The notes beneath the pieces were generated by a model that was given only the letters and a program-made list of their open reading frames with translations, did not search any database and was not told the DNA's origin. This document shows positions 44,395 to 54,830 of a stretch of DNA of 64,000 nt, piece after piece (position 1 is the first letter of the stretch; each line of letters opens with the position of its first letter). Source of the DNA: Roseibium sp. MMSF_3544. Its GTDB lineage: Bacteria > Pseudomonadota > Alphaproteobacteria > Rhizobiales > Stappiaceae. The stretch covers positions 186,001 through 250,000 of the forward strand of contig NZ_JASHKA010000004.1 in the NCBI RefSeq assembly GCF_030732845.1, in the 5' to 3' direction. A program made the position numbers and the translations under genes.

Positions 44395-45615
44395 ATGTTT
44401 CGTCTTTCAGAGTACATGCATCAGATCACCAACCCGACGCCCGTTCGCAACCGGGGATGCAGCGGACCGGTGAAACCGGTCGTGATCTGGAACCTGACAC
44501 GCCGCTGTAACCTCAGGTGCCGGCATTGCTACACAGTGTCCGCCGACGTCGATTTCCCGGGAGAGCTAAGCCATGAACAGGCTATGGCGACGCTGGAGGA
44601 TCTCGGGCAATTCGGGATACCTGCCCTGATCCTGTCCGGCGGCGAGCCGCTGGACCGTCGTGATCTCTTCGAGATTGCCTCCCGTGCCCGCAAGCTCGTG
44701 CGCATGCTGGCGCTCTCAACGAACGGCACGAAGCTCCACGGCGACGCGGTCGACCGTGTCGCGGAAATCGGGTTCGACTATGTCGGAATTTCGATCGACG
44801 GCATCGGTGCGACGAACGACTGGTTCCGGGGCGTCAAAGGCGCATACGAAGATGCTTTGCGCGGGGTGCGCGAATGCAGGGCCCGCGACATCAAGGTCGG
44901 ACTGCGGTTCACGCTGACAGAAGGAAACCACAAGCACCTGCCGGACCTCCTCAAGCTTTGCGACGACGAAGGCGTCGACAAGTTCTACCTCTCGCACCTG
45001 GTCTACGCAGGGCGCGGCGACAAGAACCGCGGCGAAGATGCGGAACACAAGCGCTCCCGCTGGGCCATGGATCTCTTGCTTGACCGGGCCTGGACCGGTG
45101 TTAGCGGCGGGCGGAAACTCGATATCGTCACCGGCAACAACGACGCGGACGCGGTCTATTTCCTGAACTGGGTGCGCGAGAATTTCGACGATGAAGTCGC
45201 AAATCATGTCCGCAGCCATCTTGTTGCCTGGGGCGGAAACTCTTCGGGCCTGGGCGTTGCCAATATCGACACGCTCGGCAATGTCCACCCGGACACCTAC
45301 TGGTCCGACTATACCGTGGGCAGCGTGAAAACGGATCGCTTCTCGGACCTGTGGACCGGCACCGATCCGATCCTTGCGCAGCTCAGGACGCGGCCGAGAC
45401 CCCTGAAAGGCAGATGCGGCTCTTGTGCACTCCAAGACGTGTGCGGCGGCAACACGCGCATCCGTGCGCTTCAATTGACCGGTGATCCCTGGGCAGAAGA
45501 CCCGGCCTGCTATCTCGGCGATGACGAGATCGGCCTCGCCGAAGACACTTATGAGCGCCTGACCGTCACCCCCTTCAGAGGAAAACGACATGACCCGGCT
45601 CATCGTTTCGCTTAG
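44395..45615 (+). CDS. nirJ: heme d1 radical SAM enzyme NirJ
   Basis: 406-aa radical SAM protein that replaces two propionates by keto groups in heme d1 formation. The radical SAM cluster C38-x3-C42-x2-C45 is in '[13 protein letters not shown]'. A C-terminal SPASM-like auxiliary cluster region '[15 protein letters not shown]' with a later '[10 protein letters not shown]' gives the extra Cys ligands. Its last 26 bases overlap nirN. Confidence 0.95.
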   Translation: MFRLSEYMHQITNPTPVRNRGCSGPVKPVVIWNLTRRCNLRCRHCYTVSADVDFPGELSHEQAMATLEDLGQFGIPALILSGGEPLDRRDLFEIASRARKLVRMLALSTNGTKLHGDAVDRVAEIGFDYVGISIDGIGATNDWFRGVKGAYEDALRGVRECRARDIKVGLRFTLTEGNHKHLPDLLKLCDDEGVDKFYLSHLVYAGRGDKNRGEDAEHKRSRWAMDLLLDRAWTGVSGGRKLDIVTGNNDADAVYFLNWVRENFDDEVANHVRSHLVAWGGNSSGLGVANIDTLGNVHPDTYWSDYTVGSVKTDRFSDLWTGTDPILAQLRTRPRPLKGRCGSCALQDVCGGNTRIRALQLTGDPWAEDPACYLGDDEIGLAEDTYERLTVTPFRGKRHDPAHRFA

Positions 45616-47122
45616 TGCGCTGCTGATGGCGGTGTCTGCACCGCTTGCAGATCCTGTGACAGATTATCAAGAGAACTGTCAGGAATGCCATGGCCTCAAC
45701 CGCCTGGGCGGGATTGGACCTGCCCTCATCCCGCAGACGCTGCGCCGGATGCGCGGCCCCAACTTGATCGCAGTTATCCGGGACGGCCGCGAGGCAACAC
45801 AGATGCCGGCCTTCGGCGAACTCATGAGTGAAGAGCAGATTGAGGCGCTTTCCGCGTTCCTGAACGAACCGCTGGCTGACGTCCCTCCCTGGGGCGCTGA
45901 GGAAATCATGGCGAGCCGCTTGCTCAACGAAGACTATGAGCCTACGGACAAGCCCGTCTGGTCGTCTGATCCGATGAACATCACGCTCGCGGTTGAAACC
46001 GGGGATCATCACGTCAGCGTACTCGACGGCGACACATTCGAGACGCTCGACCGGTTCCCCACGCCTTTTGCCGTGCATGGTGGGCCGAAATTCAGCCCGG
46101 AAGGCCGCTACGTTTTCATCATGTCCCGCGACGGCTGGGTCCAGAAATACGACCTCTATTCCTTAAAGGAAGTCGGACGCGTTCGTGCGGGTCTCAACAG
46201 CCGCAACATCGCCATGAGCCACGACGGCAAATGGATCGCGGTTGCCAATTATCTGCCGAACACATTGACGATCCTGTCAACCGAAGATCTGAGTGTTGCA
46301 GCCGTTCAGGAGGTGAAGGGAAAGGACGGCACGCCCAGCAGGATCTCGGCCGTCTACCAGGCACCGCCGCGCGAAAGTTTCGTTCTGGCGCTCAAGGATG
46401 TGCCGGAAATCTGGGAAGTGTTCTACGGGCCCAATCCACCTCATTACGGCTTTGCGCATGACTGGCGCATCGAGGGTCCTGCCCCGCACACCAAACCGTT
46501 CCCTGTGCGAAAGATCACGACCCCGGACTATCTGGACGATTTCTTCTTCGATCAAAGCTATGAATACGTGATGGGCGCATCCCGCAGCGGTGAAGGCGGC
46601 CAGGTCATCGATCTGGTGATTGGCCAGAAGACCGCAGACCTAGACCTTCCGGGAATGCCGCATCTCGGCTCTGGCATCACCTGGAAATACGGCGACACGA
46701 CCGTCATGGCGACCCCGCATCTCAAAGATGGTGCGGTTTCCGTGATCGACATGAAGACCTGGAAGACGGTGAAGCGGATCGAGACACTGGGCCCCGGTTT
46801 CTTCATGCGCAGCCACGAAAACTCACCCTATGTCTGGGTGGATGTTTTCTTCGGTCCGAACAAGGACGTCATGCATGTGATCGACAAGGAGACTCTGGAG
46901 ATCGTCAAGACGCTCCGGCCCGAAAAGGGTGCGACCGTTGCTCACGTGGAATTCACCCGCGACGGCACGTATGCTCTTGTTTCTATCTGGGAAGATGATG
47001 GCGCCGTAATCGTCTACGACGCGAAGACCCTGGAAGAAGTTCGGCGCTTGCCGATGCGAAAACCTTCGGGAAAATACAATGTCTGGAACAAGATCACCTT
47101 CTCGGAAGGGACCAGTCACTGA
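45590..47122 (+). CDS. nirN: NirN, dihydro-heme d1 dehydrogenase
   Basis: 510-aa periplasmic NirS paralogue: signal peptide (about 1-20), cytochrome c domain with C30-QE-CH, then a d1-type propeller (about 120-505). NirN oxidises dihydro-heme d1 in the last biosynthetic step and passes it to NirS. It lacks the extended N-terminal region of NirS and is shorter by about 50 residues. Overlaps nirJ (26 bp) and the CbiX-like gene (44 bp). Confidence 0.93.
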   Translation: MTRLIVSLSALLMAVSAPLADPVTDYQENCQECHGLNRLGGIGPALIPQTLRRMRGPNLIAVIRDGREATQMPAFGELMSEEQIEALSAFLNEPLADVPPWGAEEIMASRLLNEDYEPTDKPVWSSDPMNITLAVETGDHHVSVLDGDTFETLDRFPTPFAVHGGPKFSPEGRYVFIMSRDGWVQKYDLYSLKEVGRVRAGLNSRNIAMSHDGKWIAVANYLPNTLTILSTEDLSVAAVQEVKGKDGTPSRISAVYQAPPRESFVLALKDVPEIWEVFYGPNPPHYGFAHDWRIEGPAPHTKPFPVRKITTPDYLDDFFFDQSYEYVMGASRSGEGGQVIDLVIGQKTADLDLPGMPHLGSGITWKYGDTTVMATPHLKDGAVSVIDMKTWKTVKRIETLGPGFFMRSHENSPYVWVDVFFGPNKDVMHVIDKETLEIVKTLRPEKGATVAHVEFTRDGTYALVSIWEDDGAVIVYDAKTLEEVRRLPMRKPSGKYNVWNKITFSEGTSH

Positions 47123-48029
47123 AGCCCTGATCGTTTCGCACGGTCAGCCGTCCAGTCCTGAAGAAGGTGAAGTGCAACTGAAAGTGCTGGCCGACCGGGT
47201 CAGGCAACAGCTTCCCGGCTGGGAAATCCGGTCCGCGACGCTCGCCGCGCCTGATGTGTTCGACCAGGAATTGGCAGCGTGTTGCGGTGAGCCATTTGTG
47301 TATCCGGTGTTCATGGCCGATGGCTGGTTCACGAAAAAGGCGCTTCCCAAACATCTGAATGGCCGCAAGGTTCACCAGCTCAGTCCGCTCGGCCTGCATC
47401 CAGGACTTCCGCACCGAACGGTTAAGCTGCTGAAGCGCGAGGCCGAGCAGCGCGGCTGGACGCTGAATTCCTGCAACATCATGATCGCGGCGCATGGCTC
47501 GGAAACAGGTCCCGCCGCCGCTGACTGCGCGCTTTATTTTGCAAAGCGCGTGCGCAGCCTGATGCCATTCAAGAAGAAGATCCACACGGGTTTCCTGGCG
47601 CAGGAACCTTTTTTGTCTCTGGTCGCGCAGGTGAGCACGGACAGGACACTGCTGCTGCCGTTCCTTGCCGGAACCGGCTCGCACTTGACGGAAGATATTC
47701 CTCAAGCGCTTGCCGAGGGCGGCTTCAGGGGTGTCCAGCTCCCGGCGATCGGCGAAGCCGATTTCATTGCGGACCTGATTGCCCACAGTCTGAGCACTGC
47801 CCGTCAGAGAACCGGGAATTTCGACCCGCTCAGTCAGCCCCGAACCACCTTGAGCACCTCTGCCGGCGGTGCTGCCGCGTCTGAGGCTCACTTGCAGGAT
47901 GTGGCACCGGCTTCCGGTGCCCTGAGCGCGCAATCAGATCGGCGGTCCTTTCCGGGATTTGGCCTTGCCGCATCACTTTTCGGGAATCTTGGCTGGCGCC
48001 GCACGACAAAGAAGAGGCAAGCCGCATGA
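47079..48029 (+). CDS. CbiX/SirB-like chelatase domain protein in the heme d1 operon
   Basis: 316 aa. The segment from about 14 to 230 is a two-lobed CbiX/class II chelatase fold: '[12 protein letters not shown]' and 'IMIAAHGSETGPAA' carry the two His-Gly motifs that bind metal in sirohydrochlorin chelatases. The last 80 residues are low-complexity and not conserved-looking. The only usable start, ATG 47079, overlaps nirN by 44 bp; GGGA lies 7 bases upstream. It could insert iron into sirohydrochlorin, the step between NirE product (after oxidation) and NirDLGH substrate. Inference from fold and position. Confidence 0.75.
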   Translation: MSGTRSPSRKGPVTEALIVSHGQPSSPEEGEVQLKVLADRVRQQLPGWEIRSATLAAPDVFDQELAACCGEPFVYPVFMADGWFTKKALPKHLNGRKVHQLSPLGLHPGLPHRTVKLLKREAEQRGWTLNSCNIMIAAHGSETGPAAADCALYFAKRVRSLMPFKKKIHTGFLAQEPFLSLVAQVSTDRTLLLPFLAGTGSHLTEDIPQALAEGGFRGVQLPAIGEADFIADLIAHSLSTARQRTGNFDPLSQPRTTLSTSAGGAAASEAHLQDVAPASGALSAQSDRRSFPGFGLAASLFGNLGWRRTTKKRQAA

Positions 48030-48262
48030 TGGCCACAGACACAACCTGGTCGGTTAAAAAACTTGCCTTGGTGCTCTATCCGTTCACCGCAGCTGCCGTT
48101 GCGATCAATCTGTTCCTGCTCGGGCTGATCGGGATTTCACTTGGGCTGCCTGCAATTTCACCAGTAACCTCCATTTGGCTCGGAATACCCCTCGGAATTC
48201 CGGCCACCTGGTGGGCTGCAAAATGGGTTCGTGGCCTGATGGACGAAGCTGATGGCAAATAG
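48026..48262 (+). CDS. small membrane protein, end of heme d1 operon
   Basis: 78 aa with two membrane segments (about 12-34 and 42-62). ATG 48026 overlaps the preceding stop (ATGA), so it belongs to the nir operon. A following ATG codon may be the true start. No family recognised; a role in nitrite reductase maturation or anchoring is only suggested by position. Converges on nosX with a 45-bp gap. Confidence 0.7.
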   Translation: MMATDTTWSVKKLALVLYPFTAAAVAINLFLLGLIGISLGLPAISPVTSIWLGIPLGIPATWWAAKWVRGLMDEADGK

Positions 48263-48307
48263 CTTTACGCCTGCAAGCCTCTGATTTTTGGTATTTTTCT
48301 TCTGGTC

Positions 48308-49327
48308 CTAGGACGCCATCCAAGCCGTCGTTCCGTTTTCATGAACAACAAACGCTTTCGTTGCCGGCATCTGTGACAATGCTGCGCCAAGCGAGCTTTT
48401 TCCTGTCACCAATGCAGCCGTTGAAAGTCCGTCGGCCAGCGCGGCAGTCGGAGCGATCACGCTCGCTGCCGTGAGGTCAGCCTCGACGGGCTGGCCAGTC
48501 CGCGGATCGAGTATGTGTGACAGGGTCCCGCCGCTGTCGAATGTCGTTCCCGCTCTCGCCGAGCTGGCAGCGGCGGTATCCATCAGACGAATTTTGACCT
48601 GCACTGACGGATGCGCCGGGTCGGGCCGAAGTGTCACCGGCCAACCGGCGCCATCTTGGAGCGTTTCCTCCGGTCCATTGCCGTTGGCCGATACCTCGCC
48701 AAGATCAACGACGACATTCCGGTAGCCACGGGCCGTTAGCAAGGCAGCTACGCGATCGGTAATGTAACCCTGCGCGATGCCATTCAACGTCATCGCCATG
48801 CCGGGCTGCTCGTACCGGACCTCTGACGGATCAAACAGCACCTTACCGAAACCAGTGCGCCGTAGCGCTGATGCACGAGCGCGCGATGACGGAGGCTGAC
48901 CCGTTGTAGCTGCGGTTGCGTAGAGGCTCCAAAGCGTCTGGATGGTCGGATCGAATGCGCCTTCTGTCGCGGTGTGGATCCGGTGCACCGTTCCAAGAAG
49001 CTCGATGAGTTCGAGCGAAGGGGCTCTCAGACGGCCAGTCCTGTTCAGCCGCGCCAATTCGCTGTCTTTGAGATAAAGACTGAAAATCTGTTCCAGCCTG
49101 CGGATTTCTGCTTCCACCTTGCGGAAGAGTTCTTTGGCTTTTGTGTCTTCCACGTCCAGCAGGTTGATTTCAGCCGGAGCACCGAGTGCAACACCGCTCC
49201 AGCGGTGCAGGATCGTCTTCGCCCCAAGAGCCGACGCCGGCAGGAATGCTCCCGCCGCACCAGCGGCGCATATCTTGAGAAACCGCCTTCGGCCGACCGG
49301 CCCGCGCTGCGTATTGGTAAGCGTCAT
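48308..49327 (-). CDS. nosX: NosX, ApbE-family FMN transferase
   Basis: 339 aa, Tat signal ('RRRFLKICAAGAAGAFLPAS') and ApbE flavin transferase domain (about 45-335). It covalently attaches FMN to the periplasmic domain of NosR. Landmarks: 'GAFDPTIQTLWSLY', 'MTLNGIAQGYITDRVAALL' and 'SSARAGTTFDSGGTLSHILDPRTGQPV' (in part). Last gene of nosRZDFYLX, overlapping nosL by 4 bp. Confidence 0.93.
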   Translation of the reverse strand: MTLTNTQRGPVGRRRFLKICAAGAAGAFLPASALGAKTILHRWSGVALGAPAEINLLDVEDTKAKELFRKVEAEIRRLEQIFSLYLKDSELARLNRTGRLRAPSLELIELLGTVHRIHTATEGAFDPTIQTLWSLYATAATTGQPPSSRARASALRRTGFGKVLFDPSEVRYEQPGMAMTLNGIAQGYITDRVAALLTARGYRNVVVDLGEVSANGNGPEETLQDGAGWPVTLRPDPAHPSVQVKIRLMDTAAASSARAGTTFDSGGTLSHILDPRTGQPVEADLTAASVIAPTAALADGLSTAALVTGKSSLGAALSQMPATKAFVVHENGTTAWMAS

Positions 49328-49872
49328 CTCAGCGCCTCGTCCGGGCCGTCCTGGTTCAATTCGGTCGCCGAGGTGAGTTCGACCGGCGCCAGAACGTAGT
49401 CAACAGGGATATCATCGAGGCGAAGGACACGGCCGCCGTTGGCGGCAGCGAATGCCTTTGCGCCTTCTTCAGTTCCGAACGGTATCGTCTCGGGCGCGCC
49501 CATCCCCCCGGTCTGCTTGCTGTCGACGACAAACCAGGCCGTCTCTGCTTCGATCCAGTTGTCAAAACCGGGCTCCTTCCAGCTGTTTGCGTTGTCCATG
49601 TCGTTCACATAGATCGCGGCGATGTTTTTCGGTTCTTCCGGTGAATGCATGAAGGCAACAGCGTCCCGCACCTGGGTGAACCAGAAGGGAAACGGATTTC
49701 CGGTCAGATGGATCTGCGCCTTGGGACCGTCATGTTCCAGGACGGTCATCTGACAATAGTGCCCAGCCGCCTCAGGTGTCAGGGCAATGGCTGCGGGTTT
49801 GATAATCTCAGCCTCGTCCTGACACCCAACGAGGAGACCGAGCGCAAGAAGGGCAATGAAACGTCGTTTCAT
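49324..49872 (-). CDS. nosL: NosL, periplasmic copper-chaperone lipoprotein
   Basis: 182 aa, lipobox 'LLVGC17' and Cu(I)-binding Cys-x-Met in 'HYC40QM42'. NosL delivers copper for assembly of the CuZ site of NosZ with NosDFY. 'IYVNDMDNANSW' and 'IPFGTEEGAKAFAAANGG' are family landmarks. Overlaps nosY and nosX by 4 bp at each end. Confidence 0.94.
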   Translation of the reverse strand: MKRRFIALLALGLLVGCQDEAEIIKPAAIALTPEAAGHYCQMTVLEHDGPKAQIHLTGNPFPFWFTQVRDAVAFMHSPEEPKNIAAIYVNDMDNANSWKEPGFDNWIEAETAWFVVDSKQTGGMGAPETIPFGTEEGAKAFAAANGGRVLRLDDIPVDYVLAPVELTSATELNQDGPDEALR

Positions 49873-50699
49873 GGCGTAATCCTCCGGATGAGAACAGCCG
49901 ACGCCGATAAAGCGATGCCAGCAAACAAAATGAGCGACACAAGCGCGAGCGCCGGGTCGAAAGGCAGTGTTTCAGACACGCCCGACATGCCGCCAACGAG
50001 ATCGCTTGCGCCAAGAGCGGCAAGATTGAACAGCCGGAAGGCATCGGCAGGGTTCAGCAAAACCGCATAGGGAAAGACCTGCGAGGCAAAGACACCGCTT
50101 GGATTGGCGACGAGAGCGCCCAGAAGAGCCAGGTCGTAAAGCACGACCAGGAAAAGCCACGCAGCGATTGCCAGGGCAGCGGCGGTTCCCAATTGGCGCG
50201 TGAGCGCGCTGAGGACATAGCCGATGGCCAGGAAGCAGATGCCCAGAAGAACGGATGTTCCAATCAACCGGGCGAAATCCACGAGCCCCGACAGCGACCC
50301 CGTCCCCGTTGCCAGGAGTACGACGGCCGTCAGGCCGTAGCCCACCACGAGCGCGATCGCCAGCACCAAAGTATGCCCGACCGCCTTGCCGATCAAAAAC
50401 TCAGATCGCGAAATCGGGCAAGAAAGGGTCATCAGCAAGGTGCCGCGCTCGATTTCACCGCACACTGCATCGAAGGCGAGCAAAAGAGCGATCAGCGGAA
50501 CGAGGTAGACAGAAAGACTGGCCAGGGAAGCGACGGTGATCGTCAGTCTGTCGACGCCGAGCGTTCCAGCCGGAGCGGAGCCGAGGAGCGCAAGCGCAAG
50601 CGAGAAAACCGCAAGGATCACTGTCGCCAGCAGGATCCAGCGGTTTCTGATGCCGATCCGGATTTCCTGTTGAGCAATTGTCAGAATACGGGAGAGCAT
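49869..50699 (-). CDS. nosY: NosY, ABC permease for CuZ assembly
   Basis: 276-aa ABC-2-type membrane protein with six membrane segments (about 20-38, 52-72, 100-125, 140-160, 168-190, 250-270). Partner of NosF and NosD. 'GEIERGTLLMTLSCPISRSEFLIGK' (in part) is typical of the family. Starts 2 bases after nosF and overlaps nosL by 4 bp. Confidence 0.93.
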   Translation of the reverse strand: MLSRILTIAQQEIRIGIRNRWILLATVILAVFSLALALLGSAPAGTLGVDRLTITVASLASLSVYLVPLIALLLAFDAVCGEIERGTLLMTLSCPISRSEFLIGKAVGHTLVLAIALVVGYGLTAVVLLATGTGSLSGLVDFARLIGTSVLLGICFLAIGYVLSALTRQLGTAAALAIAAWLFLVVLYDLALLGALVANPSGVFASQVFPYAVLLNPADAFRLFNLAALGASDLVGGMSGVSETLPFDPALALVSLILFAGIALSASAVLIRRITP

Positions 50700-50701
50700 T
50701 C

Positions 50702-51607
50702 CTATGCCTCCTTCTGTGCTGAATTTGAGAAATGCCGGTAGACGTCATCGAGGCTCGGTGCATGAACGTCGACATCCTCAACGAGATTGCCGAGGGCGCT
50801 GATGGCTGAGAGCGTGCGGACCTTGTCGTCCATCCCGCAGTCGAGCTCCACGGACCGTCCGTTCATTTTTCCAGCGCCAAGTTGCTCAGCCACTTCCTTC
50901 GCCGCACCCGGCTTCGTCCAGACTTTCAGCCGGATCGGAAGCCCGGCCTGGGCCCGCAGTGTCCCGAGTGCGTCGTCAGCAACTAGTTGCCCCTTTGACA
51001 GGATCAGAATCCTGTCGGTTCTGGCTTCCAGTTCCGTCAAAGCGTGGGAAGACAGCAGAACAGTCGCGCCCTGTTCGGCAATCTCGCCGATCAGCTGGTA
51101 GACATTCTGCCGGGAAATCGGATCGAGACCCGTCGTCGGCTCGTCGAGGAGAACCAGCTTCGGCTTGCCGATCAGAGCCTGTGCCAGACCGAGGCGCTGG
51201 CGCATGCCTTTCGAATATGTCGCTACCCGCCTCTTTGCGGCATCGGCGAGGCCGACCTTTTCCAGAAGCTCCAGAGACTGCGACGAATTCTCGCCCTTGA
51301 GACGGGCATAAAAACGAACGACTTCCTCACCTGTCAGCGCGCCCGAAAAGGCCACCGATTCAGGAAGATAGGCCGTCCCCTGACGCGACACATTGCTGCC
51401 AGGGGCAGACCCAAGAACAGAAATCTCGCCGCCGTCACGCCTCAAGAATCCAAGGATCATCTTGAACAGCGTGGTCTTGCCGGCGCCGTTGTGCCCGAGG
51501 AGCGCAACACGCTCGCCCGGTTTCAGGTCAAAAGAGACCTGATCGACTGCAACGTGCGCTTTGAAGCGTTTCGTGACCGTCTGAACAGCAAGGGTGGAAT
51601 GCGTCAT
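50702..51607 (-). CDS. nosF: NosF, ABC ATPase for CuZ assembly
   Basis: 301 aa. Walker A 'GHNGAGKTTLFKM', signature 'YSKGMRQRLGLAQ', Walker B 'LVLLDEPTTGLD' and switch 'LLSSHALTE' are intact. ATG 51607 overlaps the nosD stop (ATGA); in-frame codons further upstream lie inside nosD. Confidence 0.95.
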   Translation of the reverse strand: MTHSTLAVQTVTKRFKAHVAVDQVSFDLKPGERVALLGHNGAGKTTLFKMILGFLRRDGGEISVLGSAPGSNVSRQGTAYLPESVAFSGALTGEEVVRFYARLKGENSSQSLELLEKVGLADAAKRRVATYSKGMRQRLGLAQALIGKPKLVLLDEPTTGLDPISRQNVYQLIGEIAEQGATVLLSSHALTELEARTDRILILSKGQLVADDALGTLRAQAGLPIRLKVWTKPGAAKEVAEQLGAGKMNGRSVELDCGMDDKVRTLSAISALGNLVEDVDVHAPSLDDVYRHFSNSAQKEA

Positions 51608-52887
51608 CCCTGAACTCCTGCATTTGGCTCTTGGCGAACGGGCGGATGCATCAAGGGCGCGTTGTCGACAATCCCGCCAGGCAGCAGGGCCGGAAACTGG
51701 GATTGCGTCCAGCGCAGAAGCTGAACCGCCGGACTGCCGATCAAGAGCTTGGCGGAAGGCTGTGTCCACAGCACCTGGTCCACCATGTCGTTTGGGCGGT
51801 AAGCGGTGTCGGCCAGACCATCGCCATTCATGTCGAAGGCAGGATGGTCGCTCCAGTAGTTTCCGCGCCCATCCGTGCTCCAGTCGAGCATCCTGCTGCC
51901 GACATACTTGACTTGGGTCCTGTTGCGGATAAAGGCGTTGCCCTGAAATGTATTCTTCGCCGATCCAGCCGTGAAATGGATCCCGATCGGACAGCCTTCA
52001 AAGTAATTGTCCGATACGCTGTTCTTGTTGGCATTATACATGAACAGGCATTTTTCGCCGCCGCCGGACACCCGGTTGCCGGAGATTTCCGCGCGGTTGG
52101 CGTAGTTCAGCATGAGGCCGTGGTTGCGGTCGAAAATCGATACGTTGTTGCGCACCGTCAAACGATCGGAGAACATCAGCGCGTAACCGATGTCGTTTCC
52201 GATCGAGACATTATTTTCAACGATCCCGCTGTTGCCGTGCATGTAGTGAACCGCAAAGCGCAGGTCCTCAAACAGGTTGTTGCGGAACGTATCCTTGTGA
52301 CTGGTATTGACGAAGATCCCGTCCCGGCCGAACCGGATGGTGTTGTACTCCGCCAAGAGATCCGGCGCATTCCAGACATAGATGCCGTTGCCGCGTTCGT
52401 TCCTGCGCAAGTCGCGGCGGCCCTCGATGAGGTTGTTCGAAACATTGGCCTCGCGTGCACCGTGGACATCGACACCTGTCAGATTGTCGATGATCCTGTT
52501 GTTTCGAACGATTGCCTTGTGCGCTTTCTTGGTCAGCTTCACACCGGCATCCAGCGTTTCGTGAGAGAGACCGGACCCCGTCAGGGTCAGACCCTCGATG
52601 GTGACATCCGGCACGGTGACCGTGACCACGCTCCCGTTGCCGTTGCCGACGATCCGGGCCGCCCCGCCACCGTCCAGCGTGACTGGCTTGTCCACAGTCA
52701 CGGGACCCGAATGGTCACCAGGCGCGAGCCGGAGGACGTCCCCGGCCTGCGCTTTTTGAAGGATATCGTGCAGCGCGCCGTGCCTGGCCGGAACGCTCCA
52801 TTCGGCGGCCGCCAACGGTCCGCAGACCGCCAGTGCCACGCAAACAGAAGCAATTCTTCCAGCCAGATTGCGCAGGGCGCGTTGCAT
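51604..52887 (-). CDS. nosD: NosD, periplasmic beta-helix protein
   Basis: 427 aa: signal peptide (about 1-27) and right-handed parallel beta-helix of CASH/PbH1 repeats (about 60-350), needed with NosFY for copper loading of NosZ. Repeats like 'NNRIIDNLTGVDVHGAREANVSNNLIEG' are visible in part. Starts 3 bases after the nosZ stop with GGAG upstream. Confidence 0.95.
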   Translation of the reverse strand: MQRALRNLAGRIASVCVALAVCGPLAAAEWSVPARHGALHDILQKAQAGDVLRLAPGDHSGPVTVDKPVTLDGGGAARIVGNGNGSVVTVTVPDVTIEGLTLTGSGLSHETLDAGVKLTKKAHKAIVRNNRIIDNLTGVDVHGAREANVSNNLIEGRRDLRRNERGNGIYVWNAPDLLAEYNTIRFGRDGIFVNTSHKDTFRNNLFEDLRFAVHYMHGNSGIVENNVSIGNDIGYALMFSDRLTVRNNVSIFDRNHGLMLNYANRAEISGNRVSGGGEKCLFMYNANKNSVSDNYFEGCPIGIHFTAGSAKNTFQGNAFIRNRTQVKYVGSRMLDWSTDGRGNYWSDHPAFDMNGDGLADTAYRPNDMVDQVLWTQPSAKLLIGSPAVQLLRWTQSQFPALLPGGIVDNAPLMHPPVRQEPNAGVQG

Positions 52888-52890
52888 GGA

Positions 52891-54801
52891 TCAGGCTCCT
52901 CTGGGCTCAACAAACATCCGGCCGCGCATTTCCATGTGAAGTGCATGGCAGAACCACTGGCAATAGAACCAGTGAACACCCGGACGCTCGGCGATGAACG
53001 TGACCGAGGCAGTCGCTTGCGGCCCGACTTCCATCGCAATACCGTAGTTCGCAAGGCAGAAGCCATGAGTTAGATCATCGATGTCATCGATATTGGTGAC
53101 ATAGACCGTCACCTCATCGCCCTGCTTCACCGTGAATTTCTCAAGGCTGAAGGTCGGGGCGACGGAGTGCATGTAGACCCGGACCTTGTTGCCGTCGCGA
53201 ATGACGTCGGCAGCAGACTCCAGATCAATCCCGTCCGCTTCAGCCTGTTTCACGGCATCGGCAAAACTCGGATCGTTTCTGTCCCAAACGATCGCCGGAT
53301 TCACCTTGGAACGGTGAACGATGATGCTGTCATGCGGTTCCGCGAAGGTCGGACCGTCATGAACCACTTTCATCTCGTCGCTCGAGATATCGATGAGCTG
53401 CTCATTCTCCGGCTTCAGCGGGCCAACGTTCAAGAACCGGTCCTTGGAGAACTTGTTCATCGAAATCAGCCACTTGCCGTCTGCTTCCGCGGTTTCACCC
53501 ATGGACGTGGAGTTATGGCCCGGCTGATAGTGCACATCGACCTTGGATATGATCGGATCGACATCTTCACCGGCATAGGCCTGGATGGCCTTGTCCATGT
53601 TCCACTTCACGACCTGGCTGTCGAGAAACAGCGTTGTGAAGCAGTTGCCCTTGCCGTCGAAAGCCGTGTGAAGCGGCCCAAGACCCAGTTCCGGCTCACC
53701 GACGATCGCCGAACGCGGATCGGCATTGTCGTTGAACAGGGCATCCACCTTGGTGACATCAATGATGGATACTGTCGGTGACAGCTTGCCGTTGATGACG
53801 ATGTGCTTCTTGTCCGGCGCCGCGTTACAGCCGTGCGGGCTGTTCGGGATCGGAATGTAGCGGGTGAACTGGGAGTTGGCCTCCTTGCGGCCATCGACGA
53901 CCGGCACACCCTTCATTTCCTCATAGTTGCCCGCCGCAACGGCTTCCTCGATCGCCTTGATGTTGAAGACAACGCAGTGGTCCAACTCGTTTTCGGTCAT
54001 TTCGGCGAGGTTGGTACCCATTTCCGAGTTGTAGCTGGTCGAAAACGCGTATTTGCCCTGATAGTCCGCATCGGTGTTGTCGAGGTTGCCCGAAACGATG
54101 ACCTGCCACGCGACTTTCATCTCGTCGCCGTCGATCGCAGTAAAGATGCAGGCATACTGATCCGGATCGTCCAGGATCTCGCCATCGTTGACCAGCGGGG
54201 CTTCATGCTCGCCGTTGGCGAAGATGTAGCCGGTGCGCGGGAACTTCTGCGGGCGCATGCCATGGATGTCATGCGCATTCGGGATCTCGATGATCTTGTC
54301 GCATTTCATCGTGCTGCAGTCGATGCGGGCGACACGTGTGTTCGCCTTGTCGTTGGCGAAAATGTAGCGGCCGTCATAGGTCCCGTCGGTGAAGGACATG
54401 TGCGGGTGGTGCAGATCGCCGTTGTCGTAGGTGACCTTGCCCTGAGCCGCGAGATAGGCCTTGGTTTCCGGCAGCAGCCCTTCTGTCAGGATCTTCAGCG
54501 ATTCATTGGTCTGGCCCCAACCGGTTGCCGAGCAGCGGTTGAACACCGGAATACGCATCAATTCGCGCATCGATGGCACGCCCAGAATGCGAACTTCACC
54601 GGTCTGACCCGAGGACCAGAAACCGTAGTATTCGTCGAGTTCACCAGGCGCCATCTCGAATTTCTGATGACCGTCTTGAGCAAAGGCGGGATTGGTTCCG
54701 CTTATGGCGACGGCCCCCATTCCGGCGACGACAGCCGTTTTCGCGGTTCCCCCCAAAAGATCCCGGCGGGATACGCCCATATGGTTTTCTTTCTCCTTCA
54801 T
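52891..54801 (-). CDS. nosZ: nitrous oxide reductase
   Basis: 636-aa periplasmic copper enzyme reducing N2O to N2. Tat signal '[17 protein letters not shown]' marks clade I NosZ. CuZ ligands are in '[13 protein letters not shown]' and '[13 protein letters not shown]' among others; the C-terminal cupredoxin domain holds CuA ligands C614, C618, H622 and M625. AAGGAG 7 bases before ATG 54801 fixes the start with seven residues before the Met preceding the Tat motif. Second gene of the nos operon. Confidence 0.98.
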   Translation of the reverse strand: MKEKENHMGVSRRDLLGGTAKTAVVAGMGAVAISGTNPAFAQDGHQKFEMAPGELDEYYGFWSSGQTGEVRILGVPSMRELMRIPVFNRCSATGWGQTNESLKILTEGLLPETKAYLAAQGKVTYDNGDLHHPHMSFTDGTYDGRYIFANDKANTRVARIDCSTMKCDKIIEIPNAHDIHGMRPQKFPRTGYIFANGEHEAPLVNDGEILDDPDQYACIFTAIDGDEMKVAWQVIVSGNLDNTDADYQGKYAFSTSYNSEMGTNLAEMTENELDHCVVFNIKAIEEAVAAGNYEEMKGVPVVDGRKEANSQFTRYIPIPNSPHGCNAAPDKKHIVINGKLSPTVSIIDVTKVDALFNDNADPRSAIVGEPELGLGPLHTAFDGKGNCFTTLFLDSQVVKWNMDKAIQAYAGEDVDPIISKVDVHYQPGHNSTSMGETAEADGKWLISMNKFSKDRFLNVGPLKPENEQLIDISSDEMKVVHDGPTFAEPHDSIIVHRSKVNPAIVWDRNDPSFADAVKQAEADGIDLESAADVIRDGNKVRVYMHSVAPTFSLEKFTVKQGDEVTVYVTNIDDIDDLTHGFCLANYGIAMEVGPQATASVTFIAERPGVHWFYCQWFCHALHMEMRGRMFVEPRGA

Positions 54802-54830
54802 GGCTGATCTCCTTGTTTGCCCATTGAAGG

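Noticed and set aside
51631..53073. 480-codon plus-strand frame opposite nosD
   Set aside because: Shadow of nosD; Val/Asp/Arg-rich low-complexity product without family resemblance.
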